From NCBI GenBank assembly GCA_009873655.1, contig WAIB01000011.1, forward strand, positions 1-62,519: 62,519 bases of DNA. Direction: 5' to 3'. Of this stretch, positions 20,436 through 30,034 are shown one piece after another. This DNA is from Nitrospinota bacterium. Its GTDB lineage: Bacteria; Nitrospinota; Nitrospinia; Nitrospinales; VA-1. Numbering within the stretch: position 1 is the stretch's first letter; the number at the start of each line of letters is the position of its first letter. Below the pieces are notes generated by a model that saw nothing but the letters and a program-made list of their open reading frames with translations, was not told the DNA's origin and ran no database searches. Made by a program: the position numbers and the translations under genes.

Positions 20436-20828
20436 ATGATGATTTGTCCAGAATGTGAAGAAGAGTTCCCGGATACTATTTCGACTTGCTGGGATTGCAA
20501 TGTGCGGCTTGTTCCTTCTTTGGCAGAACCCGAATTTCCGGAGTTGGCGGTTGTTTGCACCATTTTAAATGAAACAACCGCCCATATTATCAAAGGCTTT
20601 CTTGAGAACGAAAGTATTCCCTGCCAGTTGGAAAATATTTCTTTTCACGCCGGACCCGCCCCGGTCGCGGATTTGATGAAAGTTCGTCTTTGGTCTAAAA
20701 AAGAAGATGTGCTTCGGGCAAGAAAGCTCCTCCAGGAAAGGGAGGATGTTCAGATATGCTCATCTTGTGAAACCGAAGTGGGTTTTCAGGATGAGTTCTG
20801 TGGCCATTGCGGGGAAAAACTCAGCTAG
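20436..20828 (+). CDS. Zinc-ribbon protein with DUF2007-like core
   Basis: The 130-residue protein has three parts: an N-terminal zinc ribbon (CPECEEEFPDTISTCWDCN), a middle about 35-100 that resembles the DUF2007 / putative signal-transducing domain (VVCTILNETTAHIIKGFLEN, then LWSKKEDVLRARKLLQ), and a C-terminal zinc ribbon (CSSCETEVGFQDEFCGHCG). Two ribbons flanking a small ferredoxin-like domain suggest a protein- or nucleic-acid-binding adaptor. Function is unknown. Confidence 0.65.
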   Translation: MMICPECEEEFPDTISTCWDCNVRLVPSLAEPEFPELAVVCTILNETTAHIIKGFLENESIPCQLENISFHAGPAPVADLMKVRLWSKKEDVLRARKLLQEREDVQICSSCETEVGFQDEFCGHCGEKLS

Positions 20829-20846
20829 TAGTTTGGGCAGAATCGA

Positions 20847-21533
20847 TCAGTCTGTAAACCTGAACTTGAAAATGTACCAGATGGCAGCCACGCCGTCTTT
20901 CCAGGTAATTTTCTTTCCTTCCGAGTAGTCCCGGCCATTATAGGAAATCGGGACTTCGTAAATCCTGAATTTTTTTTTTGCAACCTTTGCGGTAAATTCG
21001 GGTTCAAACCCAAATCGATTGCATTTTAGGGTAAGGGAATCATTCACTTCTTTGGTAAAAACCTTATAACCGGTTTCCATATCCGTAAGGTTTACGTTAG
21101 TAAACATGTTGGACAAGGTGGTCAGTACCATATTCCCAACAGAGTGCCAGAAAAATAAAACACGGTGGGGCCCTCCTAGAAATCGGGAACCATATACCAC
21201 ATCTGCACGGCCATCCAGAATGGGTTCAATTAAAATGCCGTAGTCAGCGGGATTATATTCAAGGTCTGCATCCTGAATGATAATTATATCTCCGGTAACT
21301 TTTGCGAACCCGGTTCTCAGTGCGGCGCCTTTCCCCTGATTGCGATTGTGATAAAGAACTTGAAAGTTATCTTTGTTTTCATAATTCTTCATGACTTCTC
21401 GGGTACCATCCGTCGAAAAATCGTCAATCAAAATTATTTCTTTTTCATAATCCACAGCATTGACTTTGGCGACTACAGTCTCCAAAGTTTCCCGCTCGTT
21501 GTAAACAGGAATGACTATAGATAACTTTAGCAA
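20847..21533 (-). CDS. Glycosyltransferase family 2, dolichyl-phosphate mannose synthase-like
   Basis: This 228-residue GT2 begins MLKLSIVIPVYNERETLETV and carries the DDFSTDGT nucleotide-binding motif, NQGKGAALRTGF, and the metal-binding DADLEYNP (DxD near residue 93). It matches the DPM1-like subgroup that transfers a sugar to a lipid phosphate at the membrane. There are no transmembrane segments. The partner upstream on the same strand is a 59-residue DUF5989 protein, nine bases away. Confidence 0.85.
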   Translation of the reverse strand: MLKLSIVIPVYNERETLETVVAKVNAVDYEKEIILIDDFSTDGTREVMKNYENKDNFQVLYHNRNQGKGAALRTGFAKVTGDIIIIQDADLEYNPADYGILIEPILDGRADVVYGSRFLGGPHRVLFFWHSVGNMVLTTLSNMFTNVNLTDMETGYKVFTKEVNDSLTLKCNRFGFEPEFTAKVAKKKFRIYEVPISYNGRDYSEGKKITWKDGVAAIWYIFKFRFTD

Positions 21534-21541
21534 GGGTTATT

Positions 21542-21721
21542 TTAAAAAAGAGTGTAAATGAAAGGAGCTACGGCACTTCCTTCGGTTAGCACAATCAATA
21601 AGCCCATAAGCAGCATGATTAAAACTATGGGGCCCAGCCACCATTTTTTCCTGGTTTTCAAAAAATCCCAAAATTCTGAAACAATACTGATTTTGTTGTT
21701 TGGCCCTGATTGGTTGGTCAT
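21542..21721 (-). CDS. DUF5989 family small membrane protein
   Basis: This 59-codon gene is easy to miss. It reads MTNQSGPNNKISIVSEFWDF, then a KTRKKWW motif, a single membrane helix PIVLIMLLMGLLIVL and the ending EGSAVAPFIYTLF. That C-terminus is characteristic of DUF5989, small proteins that usually sit beside SxtJ-like and carbamoyltransferase genes in surface polysaccharide loci. Here it is paired with the GT2 gene just downstream. Function is unknown. Confidence 0.8.
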   Translation of the reverse strand: MTNQSGPNNKISIVSEFWDFLKTRKKWWLGPIVLIMLLMGLLIVLTEGSAVAPFIYTLF

Positions 21722-21854
21722 GATTTTCTTAGTCTTTTCTTCCTTGAAAAGGTTTATAAAAACAACATCCCTATAATATCTAAAACAAGATTTAATCGGA
21801 ACACTTTTTTTGCCTGGAGGATGTATTCCTGGTTTTAAGAGGAGGCCCCTCTAT

Positions 21855-22802
21855 TTAAACTGCTTTATGACTTAATAGGTTTTCAATATGAAGCTGAACG
21901 GAATCCCCCAGAGCAGAATAGTCATACCCGCCTTCTAACATGGAAAGTATTCTTCCCTGGCAAACATCCTTGGCAGCTTCCAGGAGTTGCTGTGTCATTT
22001 TACCATAGCAATCTGTGCTGAGTTCGACCTGTGCAAGCGGATCGTTTTCATGGGCATCGAAGCCGGCGGAAATGATAATCAGATCGGGGTTGAATTTTTG
22101 AATTGCCGGTACCAGTTTATTTTCTATTGCATCGAGATAATCGGAATCTCCTGAATAAGCCCGCATAGGGAGGTTCAAATTCGCGCCCAGACCATCTCCT
22201 GATCCAGTTTCATCGCTGCCACCCGTCCCCGGATAGAAAGGGTATTGGTGAGTACTGCTGTAAAAGATCGAAGAATTCTTATAAAAGGAATGCTGCGTCC
22301 CGTTTCCATGATGCACGTCCCAATCAAAGATGAAGATTTTATCGAGTTGCTTCACTTCCTGGGCATAGCGGGCTACTACCCCGACATTATTGAAAAGGCA
22401 AAACCCCATCGCCCGGTTTTGCTCGGCATGATGCCCGGGGGGGCGGACAGCGCAAAACGCATTATCAATAGTGCCTTCTAAAATTTTGTCCAGCGCTTCC
22501 AGTCCTGCCCCTGCACTGAGCAAGGCGGCCTGGTAGGAGTCAGGGGAGATTACGGTATCCGCATCTAGATTCCGTACTCCATTTTGGCAGCTCTGTTCGA
22601 CACTTTCAATATATCCCCTGTCATGAACCCTTGCGATATCTTCTAAGGTGGCTTTGCGGGGTTGAATTAATGCAAGGTTGTTGTAAAATTTTGAAGACTC
22701 AACTTTACTTTGAATGGCGGTCAAGCGTCCCGGATTTTCCGGGTGAGGCTCGTTTTCGTGTTTTAAATAAAAGGGATCTGAAATGTAGCCCGTCTTATTC
22801 AC
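21855..22802 (-). CDS. Histone deacetylase family protein
   Basis: The 315-residue protein is a class II-like bacterial HDAC/AcuC/acetylpolyamine amidohydrolase homologue, a zinc amidohydrolase of the arginase fold. Active-site motifs are complete: RPPGHHAEQ, then FDWDVHHGNGTQ with the zinc Asp and His, SAGFDAHENDP with the second zinc Asp, and LEGGYD. The substrate in bacteria is often an acetylated small molecule or protein lysine and cannot be named here. Confidence 0.9.
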   Translation of the reverse strand: MNKTGYISDPFYLKHENEPHPENPGRLTAIQSKVESSKFYNNLALIQPRKATLEDIARVHDRGYIESVEQSCQNGVRNLDADTVISPDSYQAALLSAGAGLEALDKILEGTIDNAFCAVRPPGHHAEQNRAMGFCLFNNVGVVARYAQEVKQLDKIFIFDWDVHHGNGTQHSFYKNSSIFYSSTHQYPFYPGTGGSDETGSGDGLGANLNLPMRAYSGDSDYLDAIENKLVPAIQKFNPDLIIISAGFDAHENDPLAQVELSTDCYGKMTQQLLEAAKDVCQGRILSMLEGGYDYSALGDSVQLHIENLLSHKAV

Positions 22803-22895
22803 TTTTCAATTCCTATCAGAATTCTTATTTTTTCCTAAAATGATAAGCTTTGCGGAGAATATCAAATTAACGAATTACCTTCAACTTATCCGGTC

Positions 22896-24038
22896 ATGCT
22901 AGATTCAGACATAAATACCAAAACAAGGAAAATTGAAGAGCGGGCCTACGCCCTGGGCTTCGACGGGTTTGGAATAACCCGTCCGGAAATTGATGAGGCA
23001 GGGAATAAATTCAGCCAGTGGCTGGAAATGGGCTACGCTGGAGAAATGGCCTATATGGCCCGGGGGGAAGCCAAACGACGTGACCCCAGCCTCGTATTGG
23101 AAGACATTAAAAGCATTATTTGTTTGAGGACCAATTATTTCACAGCGGATAAAGGAATGGACTTTCTAAACTTTCCCGAGAGAGGAGACGTTTCCTTATA
23201 CGCTTTGAATGAGGATTATCACGATATCATCACTCCCCGATTGAAAGAACTTGAAAGAACCATTCAGCAGGAATTTGAAGGCTGTAAAACAAAAATTTAC
23301 GTCGATACAGGGCCTGTTCTTGAAAAGCCCTTGGCTGAGAAGGCAGGGCTGGGTTGGGTTGGGAAGCACACCAACCTGCTCAGTGAAGATATCGGTTCCT
23401 GGTATTTTCTTTCAGAAGTATTGGTCGATGTTCCGCTGCCTGAATCGACGGCAGCAGATAACCATTGTGGTACCTGTCGCAATTGTATCGACATATGCCC
23501 CACGGATGCTATCGTTGCCCCTTATGTTCTGGATTCAAATAAATGCATTTCCTACCTCACCATTGAGTTAAAAGGGGTCATTCCTGTCGAGTTCAGAAAG
23601 GCAATTGGCAACAGAATCTACGGGTGTGACGATTGCCAGATAGTTTGCCCCTGGAATTCTTATGCGGTTAAAACGGAAGAACCCGCATTTAATGTCGTGA
23701 ATGAAAATTTTTTACTGATTGATTTGATCCAGTTGGATGAGGAGGGTTTTCGAAAAAGATTTAAAGGAAGTCCTATAAAAAGAATCAAACGCCGTGGATT
23801 ATTAAGAAACGTAGCCATTGCCTTGGGAAATTCCGAAAATCCCGAGTCCGTTCCTTATTTAAAAAAAGCTCTAAATGACGAGGAACCGCTTATTCGGGCA
23901 CATGTTGTTTGGGCATTGGGAGAACTTATGCTGTCGGAAAGTGTTCCTTTTATAGAACAGAAGCTTGCTGATGAAAAGGACCCCCTGGTTTTAAGGGAAA
24001 TTGGCGCAATACGGGAGAGATTTGCAGGGTTTTCGTGA
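22896..24038 (+). CDS. queG: Epoxyqueuosine reductase
   Basis: QueG reduces epoxyqueuosine to queuosine in tRNA wobble position 34, using cobalamin and two 4Fe-4S clusters. The 380-residue protein has the DUF1730 N-terminal domain with YVDTGPVLEKPLAEKAGLGW, then the double ferredoxin motif (CGTCRNCIDICPTDAI near residue 193 and CDDCQIVCPWN near residue 245). The last about 90 residues form HEAT-like helical repeats (NPESVPYLKKALNDEEPLIR). It diverges from the deacetylase gene. Confidence 0.93.
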   Translation: MLDSDINTKTRKIEERAYALGFDGFGITRPEIDEAGNKFSQWLEMGYAGEMAYMARGEAKRRDPSLVLEDIKSIICLRTNYFTADKGMDFLNFPERGDVSLYALNEDYHDIITPRLKELERTIQQEFEGCKTKIYVDTGPVLEKPLAEKAGLGWVGKHTNLLSEDIGSWYFLSEVLVDVPLPESTAADNHCGTCRNCIDICPTDAIVAPYVLDSNKCISYLTIELKGVIPVEFRKAIGNRIYGCDDCQIVCPWNSYAVKTEEPAFNVVNENFLLIDLIQLDEEGFRKRFKGSPIKRIKRRGLLRNVAIALGNSENPESVPYLKKALNDEEPLIRAHVVWALGELMLSESVPFIEQKLADEKDPLVLREIGAIRERFAGFS

Positions 24039-24073
24039 GGGATTGAAATTTTTCAAGGTAACCAAACAAACCG

Positions 24074-24102
24074 TTGAACCTTAAGGGGACCCGGCCTATA
24101 AT
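24074..24102 (+). promoter_or_regulatory. Sigma70-type promoter for hemE
   Basis: TTGAAC and a perfect TATAAT box are separated by exactly 17 bases. The start point would be near 24109, about 30 bases before the hemE ATG, which has its own AGAGG ribosome binding site. Confidence 0.6.
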
Positions 24103-24137
24103 CAGTAAATTTTATTCCCTTTTTTAATTAGAGGTTT

Positions 24138-25175
24138 ATGAGCGATTCAAACGATTTTCGATTTTTAAAGGCCTGTCGGGGAGAACAGGTAGACAAAACA
24201 CCAGTATGGTTCATGCGCCAGGCCGGAAGATACATGAAAGTTTACCGGGACCTGAAAGAAAAGTATACCTTTCTGGAAATGTGTAAAACACCTGAACTGG
24301 CATGTGAAGTTACCATGCAGCCTCTGGGTGTTTTGGATATCGATGCGGCAATAATTTTTGCTGATATTCTTCTCCCACTCGAACCCATGGGTACGGGGCT
24401 GGAATTTTCCGCAGGTGACGGCCCGGTGATACCCCGACCCGTAAAAGACAAAAAGGCGGTTGAAAAGTTATTACCGGTAAATGCGGAGGAGCAACTGGGT
24501 TTTGTAGGGGAGGCTATAAAGCTTGTGCGTAAAGAGATTGATGGAAAGATTCCTCTCATTGGGTTCGCGGGCGCGCCTTTTACATTATGCAGCTATATGA
24601 TTGAGGGTGGTAAATCACGTGATTTTACAACCACCAAATTAATGATGTATGAGGCCACAGATGTCTGGAACCAATTGATGGATAAGGTTTGTACCATGCT
24701 TGTGGACTATCTTAAGATGCAGGTAAATGCAGGTGCGCAGGCCCTGCAAATTTTTGACAGCTGGGTTGGATGCCTCAGTCCCCATGACTATCAGAAATAT
24801 ATCCTGCCGCATCTAAAAAGAGTTTTTGATGGACTTCAGGACCTGGGTGTTCCTCTCATTAATTTCAGTACGGGTACTTCCACTATTCTTGATCTGGTAC
24901 AACAGGCAGGGGGCGATGTGGTCAGCTTTGACTGGCGTATTGAAATTGATGAAGCAAGAAAAATCCTGGGTGCGGATCAACCTGTCCAGGGTAACCTTGA
25001 CCCGGTAACCCTCTTTGCACCACTCCCGGTAATTAGGGAAAGGGTTCATGATATTCTTCGCCGTGCGGGGCCCAACGGACATATTTTTAACCTGGGACAC
25101 GGAATATTGCAGCACACCCCTGTGGATCATGTCAAAGCCGTAGCCGATATGGTTCACGAATTTAAATATGAATGA
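24138..25175 (+). CDS. hemE: Uroporphyrinogen decarboxylase
   Basis: HemE removes four carboxyl groups from uroporphyrinogen III to give coproporphyrinogen III in haem synthesis. The 345-residue protein has the N-terminal signature PVWFMRQAGRYMKVYR and the second signature IGFAGAPFTLCSYMIEGG. The FDSWVGCLSP and GNLDPVTLF motifs also fit. It overlaps hemH by eight bases. Confidence 0.96.
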   Translation: MSDSNDFRFLKACRGEQVDKTPVWFMRQAGRYMKVYRDLKEKYTFLEMCKTPELACEVTMQPLGVLDIDAAIIFADILLPLEPMGTGLEFSAGDGPVIPRPVKDKKAVEKLLPVNAEEQLGFVGEAIKLVRKEIDGKIPLIGFAGAPFTLCSYMIEGGKSRDFTTTKLMMYEATDVWNQLMDKVCTMLVDYLKMQVNAGAQALQIFDSWVGCLSPHDYQKYILPHLKRVFDGLQDLGVPLINFSTGTSTILDLVQQAGGDVVSFDWRIEIDEARKILGADQPVQGNLDPVTLFAPLPVIRERVHDILRRAGPNGHIFNLGHGILQHTPVDHVKAVADMVHEFKYE

Positions 25176-26100
25176 ATCATTGCCCCGAATCGGTATTTTT
25201 CTCATGGCGCACGGGGCACCGGAATCTACCGATGATATACCCGAATATTTAAAGAAAATACGTGGTGGAACGGAATCTTCACCCGAAACCATCCAGATTA
25301 TCCGGGATCGGTACGGGCAGATTGGCGGTAAGTCCCCGTTGAGGGAGATAACTGCTGAACTTGCGGCCCGATTGGAAAAATTCCTTAACCAGCAGGAACC
25401 TCAGTTCAAAGTTTATGTGGGGATGAGAAACTGGAGTCCTTTTATTAAGGACGAAGTCAAGCGGATGAAAGAAGACGGGGTTCAAAAAGTGATTGCCCTC
25501 TGTCTTGCTCCCCAGTTTAGTTCCTGGAGTACCAAGCTTTACTACAACGCGTTTAAAGATGCTTTAAAAAGTTGTGGTGGTGAAAACATCGATGTTCATT
25601 TTATTGGTAGTTGGGCCAACCATCCCCTGCTGATTGATGTTTTCGCGGAGAAATATCAGGAAGCCCTGAAAAAATTAAATTCAGTAAAACCAGAATCTAT
25701 ATACACCATATTCACAGCTCATAGCATTCCTTCAGAATCCATTGAGCTGGGTGACCCTTATGATGAAGAATTTAATAAGACCGTACAACTGTTAGTGGAT
25801 CGTGTAAAACCCAGCCATTGGTTTAAAGCCTACCAGAGCCAGGGGATGATACCTGTTCCCTGGCTGGGGCCGACCGTTGAATCCGTCTTAGACAGGATTT
25901 CCAGGGTGGGTTCCAGGACGGTATTAATCGTTCCGGTGGGTTTTGTTTGCGATCACGTGGAAATACTTTTTGACATTGATATCGAGTTTAAAAAATACGC
26001 AGAGGAAAGAAAACTTAAATTATATAGAACAGAATCTTTAAACTATTCTCCCACGTATATTGAAGCATTGGCTTCGATTGCATGGGAAGCAATGGTCTGA
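25168..26100 (+). CDS. hemH: Ferrochelatase
   Basis: HemH inserts ferrous iron into the porphyrin ring as the last step of haem synthesis (or into coproporphyrin III in the CPD pathway). At 310 residues it is a core enzyme without the C-terminal 2Fe-2S extension. Seen are the catalytic histidine in FTAHSIPSESIE and the conserved glutamate in VCDHVEILFDIDIEF. It directly follows hemE with overlapping ends; hemG/hemY-type oxidase genes are not nearby. Confidence 0.94.
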   Translation: MNESLPRIGIFLMAHGAPESTDDIPEYLKKIRGGTESSPETIQIIRDRYGQIGGKSPLREITAELAARLEKFLNQQEPQFKVYVGMRNWSPFIKDEVKRMKEDGVQKVIALCLAPQFSSWSTKLYYNAFKDALKSCGGENIDVHFIGSWANHPLLIDVFAEKYQEALKKLNSVKPESIYTIFTAHSIPSESIELGDPYDEEFNKTVQLLVDRVKPSHWFKAYQSQGMIPVPWLGPTVESVLDRISRVGSRTVLIVPVGFVCDHVEILFDIDIEFKKYAEERKLKLYRTESLNYSPTYIEALASIAWEAMV

Positions 26101-26144
26101 CAATTTGCAGACCGGTCTTCCTCAATTTTCCTTCCTTATAGATT

Positions 26145-28307
26145 ATGGACCTTGAATCGTTAAATCCTCAGCAACGTAAGGCGATCTGCCATAGTGACGG
26201 GCCTCTGATGGTAGTGGCAGGGGCAGGATCGGGAAAGACACGTGTTATCACCTACAGGATTGCCCATTTGATCCGTGAAAGAGGAATTGATCCGGAAAAT
26301 ATTTTAGCCATCACTTTCACCAATAAGGCCGCTGGTGAAATGAAAGATAGGATTCGCAATATGCTGAATCAAGGCGAGACTTATGCATGGGTCAGTACCT
26401 TTCATTCTTTTTGTCTAAGAATGCTAAGAAAACATATTGCGGAGTTGGGGTTTTCCAATGATTTCGTGGTTTATGATGCTCAAGATCAATTGACCCTGCT
26501 GAAACAATGCATGAAATCCTCGCAAATCAGCACAGAGGCATTTCCCGCAAAATCTCTTTTGAACCATATAAGCGGATTTAAGAATGATTTTGTTGTTCCA
26601 GAACAACTGGATTTAGACAGCATGTCTTATGGAAACCAGATGAAGGCGGCCGAGCTTTATCCTGTTTACCAGGCAGCCTTGAAATCAAACAATGCATTGG
26701 ATTTCGACGATTTATTGGTTTTCGCGGCCAAATTGTTTCAACAGGTTCCCTCATTGCGGGAATATTACGATAACAAGTTCCAATATATCCTGGTCGATGA
26801 ATTTCAAGATACGAATGCGGTCCAATATGACCTGGTTCGGCTGCTTTCCAATAAAGTTAATAATGTTTGCGTAGTAGGGGATGATGATCAAAGTATTTAC
26901 AGATGGAGAGGGGCAAATATTGAGAATATCCTCAAATTTGAAAAAGACTATTCGGGAACAACGGTTATTAAATTGGAAGAAAACTACAGATCCACGCAAA
27001 ATATTTTGAATGCGGCCGATTGCGTGGTTCGTGAAAACCTGCAGCGAAATGAAAAAAAATTGTGGACTCAGAACGAAAAAGGAGATCCCGTTATCTGCCA
27101 CAAAGCGGAAGATGAAACCCGTGAAGCGGAATTTGTTTGCGATCGAATTCAAACCCTCTGCCGGGAAGAAGGATACTCGTTTAACGAGATCGCCGTTTTA
27201 TACAGAACCAATGCTCAATCCCGTGTGATGGAAGATGCCCTGAGACGAGCGCAAATACCCTATCAGGTTATAGGGGGCCTGCGTTTTTACGAGAGAAAAG
27301 AAATCAAGGATGTTCTCGCCTATATGAGAGTGCTTATTAACCCTGACGATTCCATATCGTTAAAGCGTATTGTCAATGTCCCTGCAAGAGGCATAGGAAA
27401 AACATCTTTGGAAAAGGTAGAGTCTTTTTGCAGGGAAAAGGGTCTTCCTTTTTTTGAAGGTCTCAGGCGTGCAGGGAAGGGGGAATTATTGGGGGCAGCT
27501 GCCACAAAAAAAATAGCAAATTTTATCAGTATTATGGACCATCTGGATGCTGTTTACCGGCAGTCAAATGCTTTGGAACTGTTGACGGAAGTGATTGAGA
27601 GGACGGGATACGCAACCATGTTGCAAAGGGAAGACACGCGGGAAAGTAAGGGCAGAATGGAAAACCTCAACGAACTGTATTCAGCGGTGGAACAGTTGGT
27701 GGAGAATGAAAATGGTTCTTTACGCGAATTTTTGGATTCCACTGCTTTGGTTGCCGATCTGGATAATCTTGATGACAGTAGAGGGATCCTCCCGCTCATG
27801 ACTTTGCATACTTGCAAGGGATTGGAATTTTCAGCCGTGTTTGTGATTGGAATGGAAAATGGACTGTTACCCCATGCAAGTTCCATGTCCGACTCTGCGG
27901 AGTACGAAGAAGAACGAAGGCTATGTTATGTGGGTTTTACCCGCGCAAAAAAAAGGCTGTTCGTTTCCCATGCAAGGCGTCGAAGAATATATGGTAATAG
28001 TTTTAACTACCCTCCTTCGGACTTTTTGCTTTCAATTCCTGGAGAAGTTCTGGTTCGGGAGTCCACGGAATATCAGGTAGAAACATCCGAATCCTTTTTT
28101 GAAAGTCCTGATTCATCCTTTTCAGTCAAGGCGGAGTCTGTAAAAAATTATCCTATTGGAACGAAAGTTTTGCATCCCAAATTTGGATCCGGAATTGTAA
28201 TCAACCGGTCCGGAGAGGAAAAAGATTTAAAGCTCGAAGTTTTTTTCAAAGGCCCGCATGGAAAAAAGAAGCTGGCAGCGAATCTAGCGAATCTTATAGT
28301 TCTGTGA
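26145..28307 (+). CDS. pcrA: ATP-dependent DNA helicase PcrA/UvrD
   Basis: This 720-residue SF1A helicase unwinds DNA 3'-5' in repair and replication restart. Motifs in order: Q-motif LNPQQRKAI, Walker A GAGSGKT near residue 28, motif Ia, Walker B VDEFQDTN, motif III GDDDQSIYRWRGA, motif IV YRS, motif V TLHTCKGLEF, motif VI YVGFTRAKK. A C-terminal tudor-like domain (VLHPKFGSGIVINRSGEE) marks the PcrA/UvrD group that binds RNA polymerase. Confidence 0.95.
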   Translation: MDLESLNPQQRKAICHSDGPLMVVAGAGSGKTRVITYRIAHLIRERGIDPENILAITFTNKAAGEMKDRIRNMLNQGETYAWVSTFHSFCLRMLRKHIAELGFSNDFVVYDAQDQLTLLKQCMKSSQISTEAFPAKSLLNHISGFKNDFVVPEQLDLDSMSYGNQMKAAELYPVYQAALKSNNALDFDDLLVFAAKLFQQVPSLREYYDNKFQYILVDEFQDTNAVQYDLVRLLSNKVNNVCVVGDDDQSIYRWRGANIENILKFEKDYSGTTVIKLEENYRSTQNILNAADCVVRENLQRNEKKLWTQNEKGDPVICHKAEDETREAEFVCDRIQTLCREEGYSFNEIAVLYRTNAQSRVMEDALRRAQIPYQVIGGLRFYERKEIKDVLAYMRVLINPDDSISLKRIVNVPARGIGKTSLEKVESFCREKGLPFFEGLRRAGKGELLGAAATKKIANFISIMDHLDAVYRQSNALELLTEVIERTGYATMLQREDTRESKGRMENLNELYSAVEQLVENENGSLREFLDSTALVADLDNLDDSRGILPLMTLHTCKGLEFSAVFVIGMENGLLPHASSMSDSAEYEEERRLCYVGFTRAKKRLFVSHARRRRIYGNSFNYPPSDFLLSIPGEVLVRESTEYQVETSESFFESPDSSFSVKAESVKNYPIGTKVLHPKFGSGIVINRSGEEKDLKLEVFFKGPHGKKKLAANLANLIVL

Positions 28308-28347
28308 TCTCATCTTACTGGAACGGTAAATAATAAAGGAGGCTAAA

Positions 28348-28659
28348 ATGGCTGGACTATCCAGGTTGAGTTTTTCTGCGGTAATGATTTTCTTGTGGTT
28401 TTTTATTTCTGCTGCAGTTGTTACTGCAGGAGATGAGGTTCATTTTTCCGGAGTTGTCAAAAAAGTAATTCCAAATAAAAATAAGGTGGGGATTAAAGAT
28501 CCGAAAACAAAAAAACGGTTCACGGTTATTGTGAACGAAAACACCAGGCCTGATGGTTTGAAAGCTTTGGAGAATTTGAAAAAGAAAGATGAAGTTGAAG
28601 GTGCGTATATCGTTACAGATGCGGGGTTGTATATAGCCGTTAAATTGGAGAAAAAGTAG
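28348..28659 (+). CDS. Small exported protein, unknown function
   Basis: The 103-residue protein starts after AAAGGAGG and has a clear signal peptide (about residues 1-27, hydrophobic core SAVMIFLWFFISAAVV, cleavage after VTAG). The mature part (FSGVVKKVIPNKNKVGIKD, then RFTVIVNENT) looks like a small beta-rich, OB-like domain. It is lysine-rich. It may be an accessory periplasmic protein; I do not recognise a named family. Confidence 0.6.
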   Translation: MAGLSRLSFSAVMIFLWFFISAAVVTAGDEVHFSGVVKKVIPNKNKVGIKDPKTKKRFTVIVNENTRPDGLKALENLKKKDEVEGAYIVTDAGLYIAVKLEKK

Positions 28660-28661
28660 GT

Positions 28662-29954
28662 TTAGGTATTTGCGTGGATTTCCTGAGCCGATAATAAATT
28701 ACTCAATTTTGCTTTTCCGCCAGGGGGAAGTCTCAGGCTCAGGTTGATTCGGTCTTCCTGGTAGTCCTCCTTGACAATTAAGGCAAATTTTCTGATTTGA
28801 GATACCAGGCGCGCTTGGGAATGTTCCAGTTGCAAATTAAAGGGAAGTAATTTTTTCTCGTACTGGTCGATAATTTTTTGTCTTAAAGCTTCAATTCCTT
28901 CATCCTTTTTGCACGAGATGAAAATTGCGGAGGGGTGGTTTTCCTGGGCCTCCTCCAATTTTTCGATATCGTCTATCGAGTCTATTTTGTTGAATACAAG
29001 AATAATATCTATTTCATTCATTCCCATTTCAATCAAAAGGTCATCGGTGGTTTGCAACTGATTCTTGTATTCAGGGTGACTTATGTCTACGACATGAATA
29101 AGCAGATTCGCATCACGAACTTCATCAAGAGTGCTTTTGAACGAGGCTACCAAATCATGAGGTAATTTGTTTATCAGCCCAACGGTGTCTGACAGCAGAA
29201 CCGGATAGGGAAAATTCTTTTTAATTTTTCTAACCGTGGGGTCCAGTGTTGCAAACAACTTGTTTTCTACCAGCGTGTCTGCCCCCGTAAGCCTGTTCAT
29301 CAAACTTGACTTGCCTACATTGGTATAACCCACCAGAGAAACTTTGAAGGTTCCTTTGCGGCTTTTCCTTTGAGTCTTTTTTTCCAGGTCTATTTGATTG
29401 AGCTTTTTCTCGAGTTTATTTATTTCATTTCGAATCATTCGCTGATCGAGTTGAATCTGGGTTTCACCTACATCCTTCATTCCAATTCCACCTCTTTGCC
29501 TTGAAAGGTGGCCCCACAATTTGGTAAGCCGGGGGAGTGCATATTTCAATCTGGCCAATTCGACTTGGGTTTTTGCCTCTCGCGTACGCGCATGATGGCT
29601 GAAGATCTCAAGAATCAGCCAGGGGCGATCTATCACCCGGCATTTCAATATTTTTTCAAGTTCGCGGTTCTGCCGAGGGGAAAGCTCCTCATCAAAAACA
29701 ACGACTTCCGGAGAGTGATGAAGGACCGATTGTTTTAGTTCTTCTACTTTCCCGCTCCCCAACAAGGTTTTGGGGTTAATTTCAGTCAATCGCTGGGTCA
29801 ACTGTGCCACCGGGTCATATTCTGCGGTTACGGCAAGGCCATTCAATTCATCCAGGGAAATTTCTGAATGATTGCCGGGTAGTTTAATCCCTACAAGAAT
29901 GGCCTTTGGGTGGGCTGAATTGGAATAAGTAAACCGATTGGATTCCTGTTTCAC
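28662..29954 (-). CDS. hflX: GTPase HflX
   Basis: HflX is a ribosome-associated GTPase that splits stalled or heat-damaged ribosomes. The 430-residue protein has the N-terminal HflX domain (ELSPRQNRELEK, RPWLILEIFSHHARTREAK, then a Gly-rich segment RQRGGIGMKDVGETQIQLD), the GTPase domain with P-loop GYTNVGKSS near residue 209, switch II DTVGLINKLPHDLV and the NKID motif. The short C-terminal domain follows. Confidence 0.94.
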   Translation of the reverse strand: MKQESNRFTYSNSAHPKAILVGIKLPGNHSEISLDELNGLAVTAEYDPVAQLTQRLTEINPKTLLGSGKVEELKQSVLHHSPEVVVFDEELSPRQNRELEKILKCRVIDRPWLILEIFSHHARTREAKTQVELARLKYALPRLTKLWGHLSRQRGGIGMKDVGETQIQLDQRMIRNEINKLEKKLNQIDLEKKTQRKSRKGTFKVSLVGYTNVGKSSLMNRLTGADTLVENKLFATLDPTVRKIKKNFPYPVLLSDTVGLINKLPHDLVASFKSTLDEVRDANLLIHVVDISHPEYKNQLQTTDDLLIEMGMNEIDIILVFNKIDSIDDIEKLEEAQENHPSAIFISCKKDEGIEALRQKIIDQYEKKLLPFNLQLEHSQARLVSQIRKFALIVKEDYQEDRINLSLRLPPGGKAKLSNLLSAQEIHANT

Positions 29955-30034
29955 AAATCGAGGGGAAAAAAAATGGGATTAGTCAGTATAAGAGGATTGA
30001 AAGAACGGCCAGAATGAAAAAATATTTTTATCAT

